From NCBI GenBank assembly GCA_014529385.2, contig CM043963.1:106049912-106113911 (forward strand): a stretch of DNA of 64,000 nt. Direction: 5' to 3'. Each line of letters begins with the position of its first letter. Position 1 is the first letter of the stretch. The DNA is from Adiantum capillus-veneris. Lineage: Eukaryota > Streptophyta > Polypodiopsida > Polypodiales > Pteridaceae. The notes beneath the pieces are model-generated. The model was given only the letters and a program-made list of their open reading frames with translations, made no database searches and was not told the origin of the DNA. The translations under genes and the position numbers were made by a program. Below, in pieces: positions 1-13,900 of this stretch.

Positions 1-1540
1 ACCACAAAAGGATGGCGAATCTGCACACCCTTCACACATACACAAGCTCACTCCAAACACAAGACTAGGTGGCGATTCCGCACACCTCACATGGGTAAAA
101 CATTGCAAGAAAACATACTCACAAAACCTCAAGCTTTATTTAGAGAATAAGGCGATGAAATGGGGAGCATAGGGTAGGGGAATGAGAAGGAAGAGAGTGG
201 TAGAGCACATGGTGGATAGGTGGGAGTTGATGGAGAAGACTCGCACGAGGGTTATGGCCATCATCCTTCATTTAGTTGCCCTTCATCTTCCATATCCCAA
301 GGGTGTAGAGGTCATGCTCAAGACGAGCATGGTGATTGCGGTGATGGTGATGGTGTGGGTGTGTGTGTGTGCACTAGGCACACACAGTGCATAGTGTACT
401 CTTTGGTGATGTTGTGTGTGTTTTTGTGTCCTGGTGAGCTCTCATGGCCTCCTTATATAGGGAAGGAGGATAGGATTTAGCAATATTTCTAATTGAAGTG
501 AGTGTCCCACTCTGGTGACTAGGAAAATGGGGTGCATGTGACTGTGGCTCCCATCTTGTCTCCTCATTATTTAAAATACCAGAGTCAATAGAGAGAGAAT
601 AAGAGAGAATGTGGGTAGGATGTAGAGGATAGGAAATATTTACAATAGTCTAGCTTTGGCTAGACATAAGCTTATTAGGGAGAGAAGAGAGAGGTAAGAA
701 AATTACAAGAGAGGTTGTCAAAGGTGGATATTTGTTGATGAGGATGGATCCTCCAAAAACGGTGATAGAATCACTCTAGACTTGCCAAGACCTCATTAAA
801 AGAGACTTGTCTCTTGTAATCATGCTTGAAGACTTGTAGAACCATAGCCATTCTAGAGGGATGAAAACTAGGGATGGCCTGTGTCACCATTACATGAGAA
901 ATTTGGGGTCCACTACAAACATCATAGCTCTGCGTTCATAACTCCAAAATTTCTGAAAAAAATTGAGCTAAAAGTTGAGATCACGAGCTACATCTTTTAT
1001 GTTGAACGCTCCTTCAGATTCGCGGTTCTTCTCTACTTAAAACATTCACCCAAATAATGTATTATTTGTGGCTGCAAAGGTCTTTTGGTGGTCCCCTTTG
1101 AGTGGACTTCTCTCTTGCCTTCAAGTGTAAGCTCCTTCATGTGTATGAAAACATGACCTAGAGTTTTGAAAAGATTGGCAATCATCTAGATGGAGGTATT
1201 ATTGAAATTTGAAAGTGGGGTTGAGGTTTGAAAATGAAAACTAGTGAATAAAATATTTGGTAGGGTGGAATAATATATATACATGAAAAATATATTAGAA
1301 AATACTAAAATATATAATATAATTTATATATATATAATATTTAAGGTCAAAAGAGAGATCAACAAAGAAAGCTTACTTATTTATGCTACATCGTGATTGA
1401 TTAGCATAAGTCTTATTTATTTAATAAAGGCTAAAACGTTTGTGAAAAAGGAAGAAAAAAATCAAAAGTAACTTATATAATGGGAAATATTTTGGTAAAA
1501 GGGCAAAAATATATGGGGGGGTTCCCATGCATGGAAAAGC
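1..1540. other. Non-coding stretch, repeat-derived
   Basis: I see no convincing gene here. The short open frames near 182-480 lie in GT/GA-biased sequence and show no recognisable domain. A stretch near 440-470 reads like a plant LTR-style TATA region (CTTATATAGG). Short pieces around 895-960 and 1078-1140 resemble 51670-51730 and 51852-51915, which suggests two diverged copies of one LTR-like or other dispersed repeat. The A+T-rich tail at 1260-1380 has no visible structure. Confidence 0.5.
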
Positions 1541-1549
1541 TTGCCTCAA

Positions 1550-1572
1550 CACACACACACTCAGACACACAT

Positions 1573-1608
<36 letters not shown>

Positions 1609-1629
1609 CAACACATACTTACATAGACA

Positions 1630-1668
<39 letters not shown>

Positions 1669-1773
1669 ACACTCTCTCTCTCTCTCCCTCCCCTCTCTAT
1701 CCCCGTTACTAACGGCGCACAGAGCCAACCAAACACTGGCTGCAGCTCTCTCCGCGCGCCTATAGTATAGTTA

Positions 1774-1843
<70 letters not shown>

Positions 1844-1916
1844 GTACTTAAGGTGCGTGTAGAGAGTTGCAAAAAGTATGTTTTCGTCCTTGCGCGCCTT
1901 TAGTACAAAGAGACAC

Positions 1917-2013
<97 letters not shown>

Positions 2014-2059
2014 TCTATGTGTGTTTTTTAATGTTCTTTGGAGAGAGAGAGAGAGAAAG

Positions 2060-2111
<52 letters not shown>

Positions 2112-2159
2112 TATGTGTGTTTTTTAATGTTCTTTGGAGAGTGAGAGAAAGAGAGAGAC

Positions 2160-2217
<58 letters not shown>

Positions 2218-2240
2218 TATGTGTGTTTTTTAATGTTCTT

Positions 2241-2281
<41 letters not shown>
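1550..2281. repeat. Compound microsatellite and minisatellite block
   Basis: Consecutive (CA)n tracts occupy about 1550-1610 and 1630-1670. (CT)n tracts follow at about 1672-1690 and 1772-1838, then several (GA)n tracts from 1921 to 2281. Embedded in the GA part is a conserved ~30-bp cassette starting GAGTCTATGTGTG and ending TTCTTTGGAGAG, seen at about 2011, 2107 and 2213. Together with its GA spacer it forms a ~100-bp minisatellite. Open frames across this block are low-complexity artefacts. Confidence 0.9.
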
Positions 2282-2283
<2 letters not shown>

Positions 2284-2357
2284 AGACTTTTCATGTTTCC
2301 TGATGAATAGGATTAAGCTCTAGTAGGTAGAAGAGGCTAAAACCAGACCCAGAGCTT

Positions 2358-3580
2358 GTGCCAGGATTTCAACCTTTGCAGGCTCAGTTGCTTAATGTTT
2401 CTGCCAAAAGAACTGTTGACTTTTGTCAGGACATATCTGAAGAAGAGTCAATTGGTGAAGATCAATCAGAGAGGTCACCAGGCCAAGAGGATCCCTCACC
2501 CTACAAGGGTCCCTCACCCTGTACAGTACTTGTCAAGAAAAATACAAGAAAGAGGAATATAGACTTCTCAGATGATGCAGATGTGCCAGAAAGCAGTCCC
2601 TGTGCAACTAAAGGTAAAGCCAAAGAGGATGTGTCTTCTCTGGAAGACCCAGCTGCAACTGATGAGAGGCTGTTTGATTTTGCAGCATCTTGTGGTGCTG
2701 GGGACAAGTTTGATCTAGTTCATTCTATGTTTAACCCAAAGTTTGACATTGAAGACCTGTTAGCTCAGCACAGTGAATTCTTGCACTCCTACAGAGATAA
2801 GTTTGAAGTGATGGTGCAGGTAGGGAGGGTTGTTCTGCCCACTATGATTCTTGTGCATTTAAATGATTGTGGTAGAAAGGGACAGGGATTGAAGAAGTAT
2901 AGGGATTTAACACCTTCTTGCCGACATTCAGCCTGCCCTTTGCACCAAAAAGAATCCTTTGGCTTTATGATTTACCTGAATAGCCTGTTTGGATTCCTCA
3001 TGCAGAATCCTGATGAGGTGTTAGAGGAGCAAGATGCAGCACCAGATGAAGAATGTGAGGATACAACTCATATACAAGAAGTCGAGGAGGTTGAAGATAC
3101 AGTCGACCTTGAGGTTGAGGCAATTGAAGTACAAAGAAGTAAGATGCTCTCTGTGAAAACCACAGAAATCAAACTTCCTTTTGATGTCAGTAACTTCACT
3201 GAGAAGCATGCTCAGATGATGCTGCCTGTTGTGCCTGACTTCAGGATTGGAGATAGGACCTATATCTTTTTACATGATGTGCAAAGCATCTTTTATTTAA
3301 GGGAGGATTTCTCCCTGGCTATTATTTCCAGAGTCCAAGAGGAGAGGAGTGGATTTGTTTCAGAGGATAGTAGTGATGATGAGGCAATGGAAACATCCAG
3401 CAATCCAATGGAATGCCTCCGAAGATGCTTTGAGAAAGCTGAAAAATACAAGGAGACACTACCTGATGAATCCACCTTCCAAGCAATAAGACAAAGCCTA
3501 AGACCATCAACAAGTAACAAAGACATGGAGGATTGGTTTAACCATTCAGGTCAAGGGTCAACTACATCTATAGACCTGTG

Positions 3581-3584
<4 letters not shown>
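2358..3584 (+). CDS. Unknown acidic 408-residue protein, probably transposon-associated
   Basis: This is a long open frame with ordinary amino-acid composition, no frameshift and good internal methionines, so it is likely a real or recently real coding exon. I do not recognise a domain. Residues 1-110 are polar and probably disordered. A middle part around residues 150-220 contains cysteines and histidines (CRHSACPLH), followed by a run rich in Glu, Asp and Val at about 228-262. The frame ends at TGG-TAA where the TAA is part of a strong splice-donor match (TG|GTAAG at 3581), so the stop may lie in an intron and the protein may continue. It lies tail-to-tail with gene A, the arrangement also seen for gene B and gene A in the copy at 28755-45606, but I could not see sequence similarity to gene B. 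Confidence 0.55.
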
Positions 3585-3751
<167 letters not shown>

Positions 3752-4180
3752 TCTTGGATTGCTGACAAGGATGACTTCCTTCGGCGGCGGACTCGAGAGT
3801 ATCATGGAAGGGATGCGGCCCTAGCGCAGTACCTTTCAAAGCTTTGCGAGTCGTCGATAGTAGTTTTTCACAATTCCATGTCACAAGAGGGTTCAATAGC
3901 AACTTACACATTCAAGACACTATCACGCTTCTTGGGTGGACCCGTGCTGCCCAAAAGTGCAGATAAAGTCATTCTTGTGGACAAAGTGTTTGCTAGAGAT
4001 TGTTTTGGTTACTGCCTGAGCTATACAGGTGGTCGAGCAGCGTATTGCTACACCTACACAGCAATGGCACTAGCTCTTGGTAGACAAAACCCAGATGAAC
4101 TTTTAGAGTATGGCAAACATCTCATGATTCGTTACAAGGGTGACATGCAAAAAAACAAAATTGAACCTTCAAAATCTTGA
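3752..4180 (+). CDS. Unknown 140-residue exon downstream of the 408-residue frame
   Basis: The open frame runs to a TGA at 4178-4180 and is best read as an exon entered after the CAG at 3749-3751; there is no upstream ATG in frame, only GTG. The composition is normal and I recognise no family. A notable part is a Gly-Arg-Ala-Ala, Tyr-rich segment (TGGRAAYCYTYTAMALAL) at about residues 98-115, which could be a helix pair. Only 63 bp separate its stop from the end of gene A on the other strand, so the two genes converge. It may be the last exon of the gene beginning at 2358. Confidence 0.45.
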   Translation, partial: SWIADKDDFLRRRTREYHGRDAALAQYLSKLCESSIVVFHNSMSQEGSIATYTFKTLSRFLGGPVLPKSADKVILVDKVFARDCFGYCLSYTGGRAAYCYTYTAMALALGRQNPDELLEYGKHLMIRYKGDMQKNKIEPSKS

Positions 4181-4243
4181 TACACTTCAAGTAGAAATTG
4201 TATAAGATCATGTATTACATAAATTTTGTACAATGTCATCCAC

Positions 4244-7200
4244 TCAGAGTATCTTTCTCCACTTGTGGTTCACATACACCATTGTCTCTCTCCACCTTCG
4301 TTGACTTTCACCAGCTCCGGAGTTGTTGTATGCCATTGATCTTTTAACTTTTTGTTGTTGTAAATGTCTGATGGCTTGTGCTGTTGCTGAATTTTCCAAG
4401 ACTTCTTTTGTATGCATTCGATGAATGATTCTACGATAGAACCATTCAAATAGTTCTCTCAAACTGTTAGACTTGATTCGAGAGCCACCATGCCGTGTGT
4501 GCCTGAAATAAGCATTGATCACCATGTAATGAGACTTTTCCATCCCTTGGGTATTCCATATTTCCGGGTTCCCATACTTTTGTATAAAATATGGTAAATG
4601 ATTGAAGATGATGTGTTGGATATGAAAACAGATTAGTTAGAATGTTTTACACTCACATAGTTGCACATAAAAGAGAATCAAATACACTATAATACCATGT
4701 AGTGAGTAATCTGGGTGTCTGTCCATGCTGTCTCGAATGATTTTTTGAGAAGGTTGAGATTCTCCTTGAACTTGTTCAAATCACCTTGTGACCAATCATC
4801 TTTTTCGCACATCAAAAATAGGATGTCTATTGATCGCCAAACCTCAGCCTTCGCGTTACGAGTAGTTGGTTCTTGGTCTTTGACTGCAATATGTAGCTTT
4901 TTCCAGCTCTGATACTCTACCTTGCTAACATAAGATGTGTTATATATTTTTCCATGTTTTGCTAGCTTTAGATCTCTTGTACCTTGGGGTTTAGATAAAA
5001 ACCTCCGTGCCTTCACCCCACCAATGGATGGTTTGCATGGGACATCCTTCTCAGCAATTGATCTCTTTTCATCCCGCTGGATTTTCACATTGCCACCATG
5101 AAGCCCCATATCCGACAGTACCAATTCTAAGCACTACAGGGCTACTTGTCGCTCTACTGAGTTCTTAATCTTCCAAGAAAACACGATATATAAGTAGACC
5201 AATTTCTCCACAATTCTACAAAGGGCATGCATTGTACAGATGTGGACATTCACAAGTGCTATTTTCAAAACTGTTCGAAAAGCAGGATCCTCAATGTGAC
5301 GTGTTGGAGCTTTTCTCCACCACTTTGGGTCCATGACCTTTGCAGGCTCCATGCAGAACAAACACGGCCACTTTTCCATTGCACCCATTCCACAATTATA
5401 CATGCACTTTAATGTTTTGAGGTCACCTGCAAGATGCCACTGAACTTGAAAGTCTCCCATTCCATCTAAACGTAGTACCTCTCCCTGGTTAGTCTGTCGA
5501 TCAATCACCTCCGGAATATTAGTTCGATGGAACACCCAATATAGAATCTCATGATCTTCTTTCTTTACCTACAACACAAAATAAATGAGACTTAAGTAGA
5601 TGTGAAGATTTGAGCTTACCTGAGAATCTCGCTTACCTCAAACGCACCAAGCCACCATATGTTAGATTCTGATTGAACACTAAAATACAAAGGATCATCA
5701 CTGGGACACTTTGAGAGGGCTCTATTCATTAAAGTAATAGTAACACGCTCTAGCATTTTCTCTTTAACAAGCTCACACTCAGCCAGTTTTAACACAAAAT
5801 GTAATACCCCTCGTGACTCTTCAAATGTGATGTTGTAAAACTCCACCATTCTCTTCTGTAACATGTGTAGGTACATAAAAATATTATTGAACTCATCATA
5901 TGCCATGTTTGCTCCATGGCCACTGTAAGTTTCTTTAATATGAAAGGGTTGTCCAAGATAGTCTCCCTGTGCCTCGTTAAGCTGAAGCCTCTCTTTCCAA
6001 ACACTTGAGGCTGATGGTAGAAGTTTGGATTTTATACCCTTCTTAACAAAGATGGATGAGACTGACTTTTGGATAGCTGAATATCCTCTTTTGCTTACAC
6101 CAAGTGAATCAAGTGTGCCTTGTATCTCTTTTGCAGGCACTGAGTTCTCTGAAATAAAGTGGTCCACTACATTTCGTTGTAGGACCTTAAACTTCTTGTC
6201 ATGTACTATATCTGCTGCCAGGCTTCTACTTATAAGTGGCTTCAATCTCTTTCCTATATTGGCTTTGGGGTCAATGTTTTCCTTGTCAGGATAGATTGAA
6301 TCTCTACATGAAGACAATGTATAAGTAAATAACAGAAAATTTGCTTCACTAACACTATTTAGGCACATGAAAACAATGCATAACAAGAAAAAACAAAAAG
6401 ATTACTTAACTAAGACAATGTAGCCAACCAAGAAGCATCACCTTAATGCTCGGATTCTTTTCTTGAGACCTCCGGATGCAACTTGCAATGTTTCAAGATT
6501 GCGCAATTTCTTCTTTCGGATACGACCACCCAAGATGGTGTCCTTCATTTGACAAATTCGCACCTTTCCTTTCAGTTCTTGTACCTCCGTTTTGTGTTGC
6601 AAAATGGTAGCCTGATCTGTAGAATGTAAATGTGAAAGGCGAACTGTAACATTTAATGGCCTAATGACTTGTGTGTAGCGGAAATGAGCATGAACATAGT
6701 GGGCATTTCATTAGAATAGATTCCTAATGAGAATTACAAGAGTGCTTGAGTGGAGAGAGCAACAAAAAGCATAACACCTAGTTAGATAGCATCGACAATA
6801 CTTTCAAAAGAGAGAGAAATTAAGCTAATGACAACAGTTGAGGACTGGATTTGCATGGAGCCGGTCCCCCCTCCAAAAGGCTTTGTATTATGGTTTCTCC
6901 CATCAAGAGAGACATTGTACAATACAATTCTTTGTGTTCCTTCAAGACTAGCTAGTGCAATGAAGATGAAAGCTTCATGCAGTAAGAAAAACACTTAGCA
7001 AACACAACTTGAATTATCCCCGTTCTCAGACCCAAGACCTCACACACCTTCGAAGATGGTCAGAGCTAGCAAGGTATGAGAGTAGATTGAGAGGAAGGAT
7101 TATCTTACAAGAAAGATGTACATCTCCTCACATAATCACTCATATTAGCATAGCTTAGCTTAGTAATTAGCTTGGTAGAGGAGATGAGCATGCATTGAAT

Positions 7201-7836
7201 CTTGGCTCTTGGTTGGATTTGCATCCACATGCCAAGAGAGTGTTGATGCAGGCTTCTATCTCACAAGCTTGGAGTAGGTGATGAGCTCTCCATTAAAGCT
7301 TGGGAAGAGATAGTCTTCTTTGCTTAACACATGAGATTGTGTGTGTGTGTGTGTGTGTGTGTTAATGCCTTGCAAAAATCAGCCCCCTCTCTCTCTTGGG
7401 CGAGCCCTCTTGCTATTTGCTCTTGCTGAGCCCTCATTGGCTCTCCCCAAGTCAAGCCAATGACCATTAAGCAGCATAAGTGATAGCCTTCTGACATGTG
7501 TCTCCCTTTCCCCTTTTGTGAGAGCTTTAGGTAGTTAAATAATTAAACTAAACTCTCATTGGACCCCTTTGCCTCCTGGCCAATAGGAATCAGGCAATCC
7601 ATTGGGCTCCTGAATGCTTATTGAACCCCTTGGGAGACTACCCAATAGTCTTCTAGAAGACTTAATTCTCATTTGTTTCTTTTATTAAATGTTTTTTAAT
7701 TAATTAAACTAGATTTACTCTAGCTTAATTCTCATTGGTTCACTTCAAGGGTCATCCAATAGAAACTGGGCACACCTTGTGGGCATCTGGCCTAGGGAGC
7801 TAACATGTGTCCCTCATTCCCTTTGTGTAAAGGGAG

Positions 7837-7929
<93 letters not shown>

Positions 7930-10900
7930 CTTTCTCTCTCATCCCCTACCTTCAGGGCTCACCCCCTCCCATGCAGGGATATGCAAAGACTTTTTTTTAC
8001 ACACACAAAGCATCCAATTTCCCCTAGATTTGACCTTTGGACACAACCTTTGAATTTTGGAACCTTAGCATTTTTGAAGTCTTAATGGGCTGAACCTTAG
8101 GGTATTTTTAGCCCATTGTTGCACATGGCTCTTTTGCAGATGGCCCCTCCTTTGTATCCCTATTTTCCCTCCTTTGGATCTCTATTGTGGCCGGTCTGCT
8201 AGCTTAACCAATATTCTAGCTTTTTCTCCCCTGGCACTTCCCCACATTAAATGATCAGTTTAATATGAGAAAATCATTTAGGAGAATAAAATATTGATTA
8301 TTATGACATTACCTCTCTCTTGAAATCATAGTCGTCCTCGACTATGGTGTAGAGAAGATAAAGCATATTCATGAGTCCTTTTCTTAACGGGTAGAGGATC
8401 CCTATGTTACCCTACGACATCATTCCACAATGGATGACTAGTCCATTTGGTGCTTGAGAGCCTGAGGCTGCAGCAAGCATGTCTGCACATTAGTCCTATC
8501 AGTCTTCCATAGTAGAGTGACAAGTTCTACTTGGTGTTTGGGAGACGTCGTCTCTGCAAACTTGATCTAAGCATGCATACTACTTCATTTTTGTGCACAA
8601 TAAAGAAAAAGAGAGTTTTATAAGACAAAAACTTTGTTCATTTTTAACGTTTTGTACATTTTCTTACTCTTGGGAAGCATTGACAAGGTTTAGGTTATCC
8701 TTTAATTGTATGCCTTGCATCCATCTAGCATCTTCAAAAGGATAATTCTTAAACTTAATAAGATATCGTCGAATAGTCTTACCGCCTCTTAGTACCTTGT
8801 CTTCATGTCGGAGAATGGACTCGGGCTGCAGCACCTCCTCTTGGTCCTCGATCTCCGGTGGGTCTTCAATAGTTGGTTCTTGAGGTGGCTCTCCTTTGTA
8901 AGGCTTTAATAGTCTCACATGGAAAGCATTGTGTATGAGCCAATGATTGGGCAACTTGAGTTGATAGTCCATCTCATTGATTGTCCTAAGAATCTGAAAG
9001 GGACCATAATACCTTTTTGCTAGTTTAGCATAGTACTTTTGGTGGCCCGTAGGATTCTTGCCCGTCGTGTGCCTTAATCGAGCCTTGGGAAACTTTAACA
9101 AGACCCAATCGTTTTCTTTAAAGGTTTGGGCTCTTCTGTGCTTATTAGCAGCAGCCTTTTGCCTTTGCCGTGAGATAGAGATAGCATCCTTAATCTTTTG
9201 GAAAGATTCTTGTAGGTCTCGGCTATACTCATCTGCAGCAAAGATCTTCCCATGTACCTTAAGTAGCAAGGGACTTTTTGATCTTCCCTCAATTACCTCG
9301 AAAGGTGCTTTTCCCGTGGAAGTATGTACAGTATTATTGTAAGCATACTCCACTAAGGGTAAGTACTTCTCCCATTGGGATCTTTGATCTACTTCCGTTA
9401 CATAGGCTTTTAGTAGATCGAGAATGGTTAGGTTAGCTATTTCACTTTGGCCATCCGTTTGTGGATGATAGGCCGAAGAGAAGTTTAGCTTTGTCCCTAA
9501 ATTCTCAAAGAGACCATTCCAAAAATTACTGGTCATTCTAGGATCTCTATCTGACACTATGGACATTGGCAAGCCATGGTACTTGAAGATTTGTGAAATG
9601 AAGAGGGTTGCCATTTGATGGGCTTTGATAGTCTTTTTGACAGGTATAAAATGAGCTTGTTTACTGAACCTGTCTACTATCGTCCATATTCCCGTATTCC
9701 CATGGATAGACTTAGGCAATCCAAAGATAAAATCCATGGATATGCTCTCCCATGGTGAATTAGGGATTGGCAAGGGTTGAAGAAATCCAAGTTGCTTCCC
9801 TCTATCAAATTTTGTCTTTTGGCATACCACACATTTAGAACCATACTCTTGTATGTTCACTTTCATGGTAGGCCAATAGAAATATGTTTCAATTCCCTTT
9901 AAGGTAGAATGAATCCATCTATGCCCCGCATAAGGTGGAGCATGAGATTCATACATTACTTTCTCACGTAGTGAGTTAGTAATGCATAGTCTATTGCCAT
10001 AGAGAAGGTAACCATCTTGTAAGGTAAATGGTTCTTCTTTCTTCCCCAATGCAAGAGCTGAAATCACATCTCTAAAATCGGGATCAATAGCATACTCATC
10101 TATCATTGAAGATAGATCATTGTGAGTTTCTATGGAAACCGCATTCACTCTCGGCCGTCTTGAGAGTGCATCAGCTACTTGATTATGCTTGCCAGCAATG
10201 TGAGCAATATGAAAATGAAATTGCGAAAGGAAATTTGCCCACCTCATTTGTTTGTCGGAGAGCTTGGTGTGCGTCATGAAGTACTTAAGACTTTGGTGAT
10301 CCGTTTGCAGAATGAAAGGAGTCCCCAATAAATAGTGCTTCCATGAGTGTAAGGCATGTAGAACTGCAAGGAGTTCCTTTTCATATATGCCTAGAGCTTG
10401 CTCAACAGAGTCGAGTCTTCGACTCTCATAGCCTATGGCATGCCCTTCTTAGAGCAAAACAGCTCCAAGGCAATCACCACAAGCATCACATTGGACCTCA
10501 AATGGTTTTGAGAGATCCAGTACTGTAAGCACAGGTTGAGAGATAAGATTTTTTTAAAGCTTTTTGAAAGCATTTTTCTCCTCAGCAGACCATGTATACC
10601 TAACGCTTTTCTTTGTTAGGTCATGTAATGGTCCCGCAATTTGTGAGAACTTTTCTATGAAGCGTCTATAGTATGCACACATACCTATAAAGCTTCTTAG
10701 TTCATGAAGATTCCTTGGTTTAGGCCATCCTTTTATTACCTCTAACTTAGATGGATCCTTTTGGATGCCATCTTGAGAGATAATATGACCTAAATACTGA
10801 ATCTCTTGCAAGAAAAATTCACTTTTCTTTCGATTAACATAAAGTTTATTCTCTCTTAAAACTTGAAATATTACCTGGAGGTGTTGTTTGTGTTCCTCCA

Positions 10901-13900
10901 ATGAATTAGAGTAGATGATAATATCATCAAAGAACACTCCAGTGAAGGTTCGATGAGGCCTGAACAGCTTCTCCATCAAGCGGTTGAATGTGGCCAGTGC
11001 ATTGGTCAAGCCAAAAGGCATGACAATGTATTCGTAAAGACCAAATGTGGTACGAAATGCAGTCTTTACAATGTCTTGATCAACTATCCTTATTTGATGA
11101 TAGCCACTTTTTAGGTCAATCCTTGTAGCTTATCAAATAGGTCTTCTACCCGTGGAACGGGAAACCTATTCTTGATAGTGATCCTATTTAGTGCTCTATA
11201 GTCCACACACATACGATATGTGCAGTCTTTCTTTTGCACTAATAGCACAAGTGAGCAAAATGGAGATGAGCTTGGCCTAACCATACCCTTCTCAACTAAC
11301 TCATGCACTTGCCGCATAATCTCCTCTTGTTGAGCTTGAGAAACTCTATAAGGAGGTTTGTTAGGAGGTGAACTTCTTGGAAGAAGTTCGATTGCATGGT
11401 CATTATTACTTCGTTTAGGAGGTCGCTCACAAGGGATGTCGTCAATAAAAACATCTTGAAACCCCTTGAGAAAATTGGATAACTCTAATTCCTTTTGGTT
11501 GCTTTTATTTTCTTTTGCTAAAGCATTAGGTTCATTTTGAGAGTCTTTAACAAAAATCATGTACATGGAAATAGAGCTCTTTATTGACTTGTTGAAAGCT
11601 GGTGTATGTACAATGGGGATAGTGTTACCCATTTCCTTAGCATCTATATACATGTCTTTTTCCCTGAACTTAAAGGAGATTCTCCTTTCAGGAAATTAAC
11701 ATCAGCAGCCAGGCGGTCAAACCATGGTGCCCCTAGAATTACATCCTCATGCTTGAGAGGAGGGATAAAGAAGTCCTCTTTGTCCACATAGCCTTGGACA
11801 TGAAGCCTCAATTTCCCAATTAAGACAGTGACTGAAGCTTCTTGCCCCTTGAAGGCACTATCTGCGGGTAGGACATCTCCCATCTCGTAGGATTGTATGC
11901 CTAGCTTGGTGGCTAACTCCATAGATATAAAATTATGAGTAGAACCAGGGTCAAAGAGAATAAAAGAATCATGTTCTCTTACCTTTCCCCAAGCATGGCA
12001 TAGAGGAGATCCTTTGTGGTGAGTTTGGTGAGTCTCCTCCTCTTGGATTTCAACCAAGGAAGCTCTAGGAGGATCTTGGCGGTTGTTCTTTTGGGAACAA
12101 GCGCGGTACACATGCCTTTGTTCGCCGCACTTGAAACACCGGTTATCCTTACGATAACGCTCAAGCTCTTCAGGAGAGAGTTTATTCTTACCTTTGTAAA
12201 CTCCCTTCTCTTTAGCTTTGTTGGAGTTTCCCTTAGGAGACTTTTGGACATTGTCCTTCCCCTTAGGCTCATTGGAACCCTTGTTTTCCGGGGGCTTATT
12301 ATTTCTTTTAGCCCCCGTTTGGAAATTGATTCGAGAGGCCACCATAGTGTGGTGTATTACCACCGATATGGTACGTGGCCTTTGGGAGTTGACATACTCC
12401 GCCATTTCTTCGGTTAAGCCCGCACAAAATTGTTGCTTTTGCTCTCCAAAATGCAACTTTTTGAAGACAGTGGCTTTGAGTTGTAGGTCCCAAAACTTGT
12501 CTACATATTTGTGGATGGATTCATTGGGAGAGAGCTTTAAGCTTCGCCATTTTGTGAGTACTTTGTCTTTGGCATCGGTGGCCAAAATTTGCTTCATAAT
12601 GGAAGCTCTTAAAGCTTTCCATGTTCGTGGAGCTTCATCGTTGGCTCGTAGGCTAGACCACCATTGTCTGGCGGACTTTTGAAAGTGCATAGCTACATGG
12701 CGTAGCTTAGAGGACTCCGTGAAGCCCTCATCTCAAAACGCCGCATCGAATTGCTGGATAAAGGCCAAGACTTTGTCCGTAGCACCAAAGGTGCCATCAT
12801 AGGTAAGGAAAGAGATGCTCTTCCCTCCCTCTTTGAATTTCTTCAGCTTGGACGACCTCTTCCATGTGGCATAGGATTTCCTATGGCCTCTTCTTTTTGA
12901 TGGTTCAAAAGTTGCACCATCACTTTCTTCAGAAGGTGGAGAAGAGGGTGACCTCTTTCTCGCCTTTCTCTTGTCTTGATCTTTGTCGTCTTCACCATAG
13001 CTTTCATAAGAGGAAGAGGATGAAGAAGATGGAGAAGAGGGTGTCCTCTTTCTCACTTTTTTCTTCTCTTGCTTTTTATCATCCCTCTTTGAATTATGGT
13101 GTGGAGAAGAGTATGATGGTCTTCTCCGCTTTGGTGGTGATGGAGAGCGTTTAGCCCGCCGTCTTCGTGGAGCCATCTCCGCCGAGGTGGCAGGAGACTT
13201 GCTTCTTTCTCATTCCTTCGGTGGAGGCTCTTGAGTTCTCCTTTGGGGGGGAGATACATCATCAAGAAGTAAATTCTTGAGCCCTTCGTATAGATTCTCT
13301 TCTTCTTCCCGAATCGGAGAGAGACCTATTTTGGTAGTCTCACAAGGAGGCTTCCTAGGTGTTCTCTCGTCATGGTGATGAGCTTGGAGAATCCCATGAG
13401 CACGGAGCTGCCGTTGCACTTCACTTTGGAGAGATGGATTGCCCATGGCTTGTTGAAGCCTAGAAACAAGATAGTTAACAAGCATTGAAGCATCATTAGT
13501 AGCTTGCTCATGAGCAAAATCAAAGTTATCAACATTAATTTCACTCTCTTTACTATTGTCAGCCATTCTAACAACTTTTAGGTGTAAACTTTTTAGGTGT
13601 ACTTTGGCACTTCAAGGCCTAGTTGCTACTCCTCTTTACCCCTTTAGAAAAAATCACTCAAGCTACTGTACCCGCGGCTCAAATACCATTAATTGCAAGG
13701 AAGAGAAGAGAGGGTCTTTCGACACCAAAACAGCACCGACTCCTGTCAAGCTTCTAATAGCTCAATAGTGGTTAAGCCATAGGCAAGCCCCGTAGGACTC
13801 CACTATTAAGACCATAGCTCTCGACGGTGATGCCCCGTTAACTGTACAAAGGCACGCGCACTGCAAGGCTGAAAAATCCCTATTCTACTTACTCACAGGC

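Noticed and set aside
12016-12682. Plus-strand frames of 133 and 154 codons
   Set aside because: They are antisense shadows of the gypsy gag region, which has zinc-knuckle and protease motifs on the minus strand.
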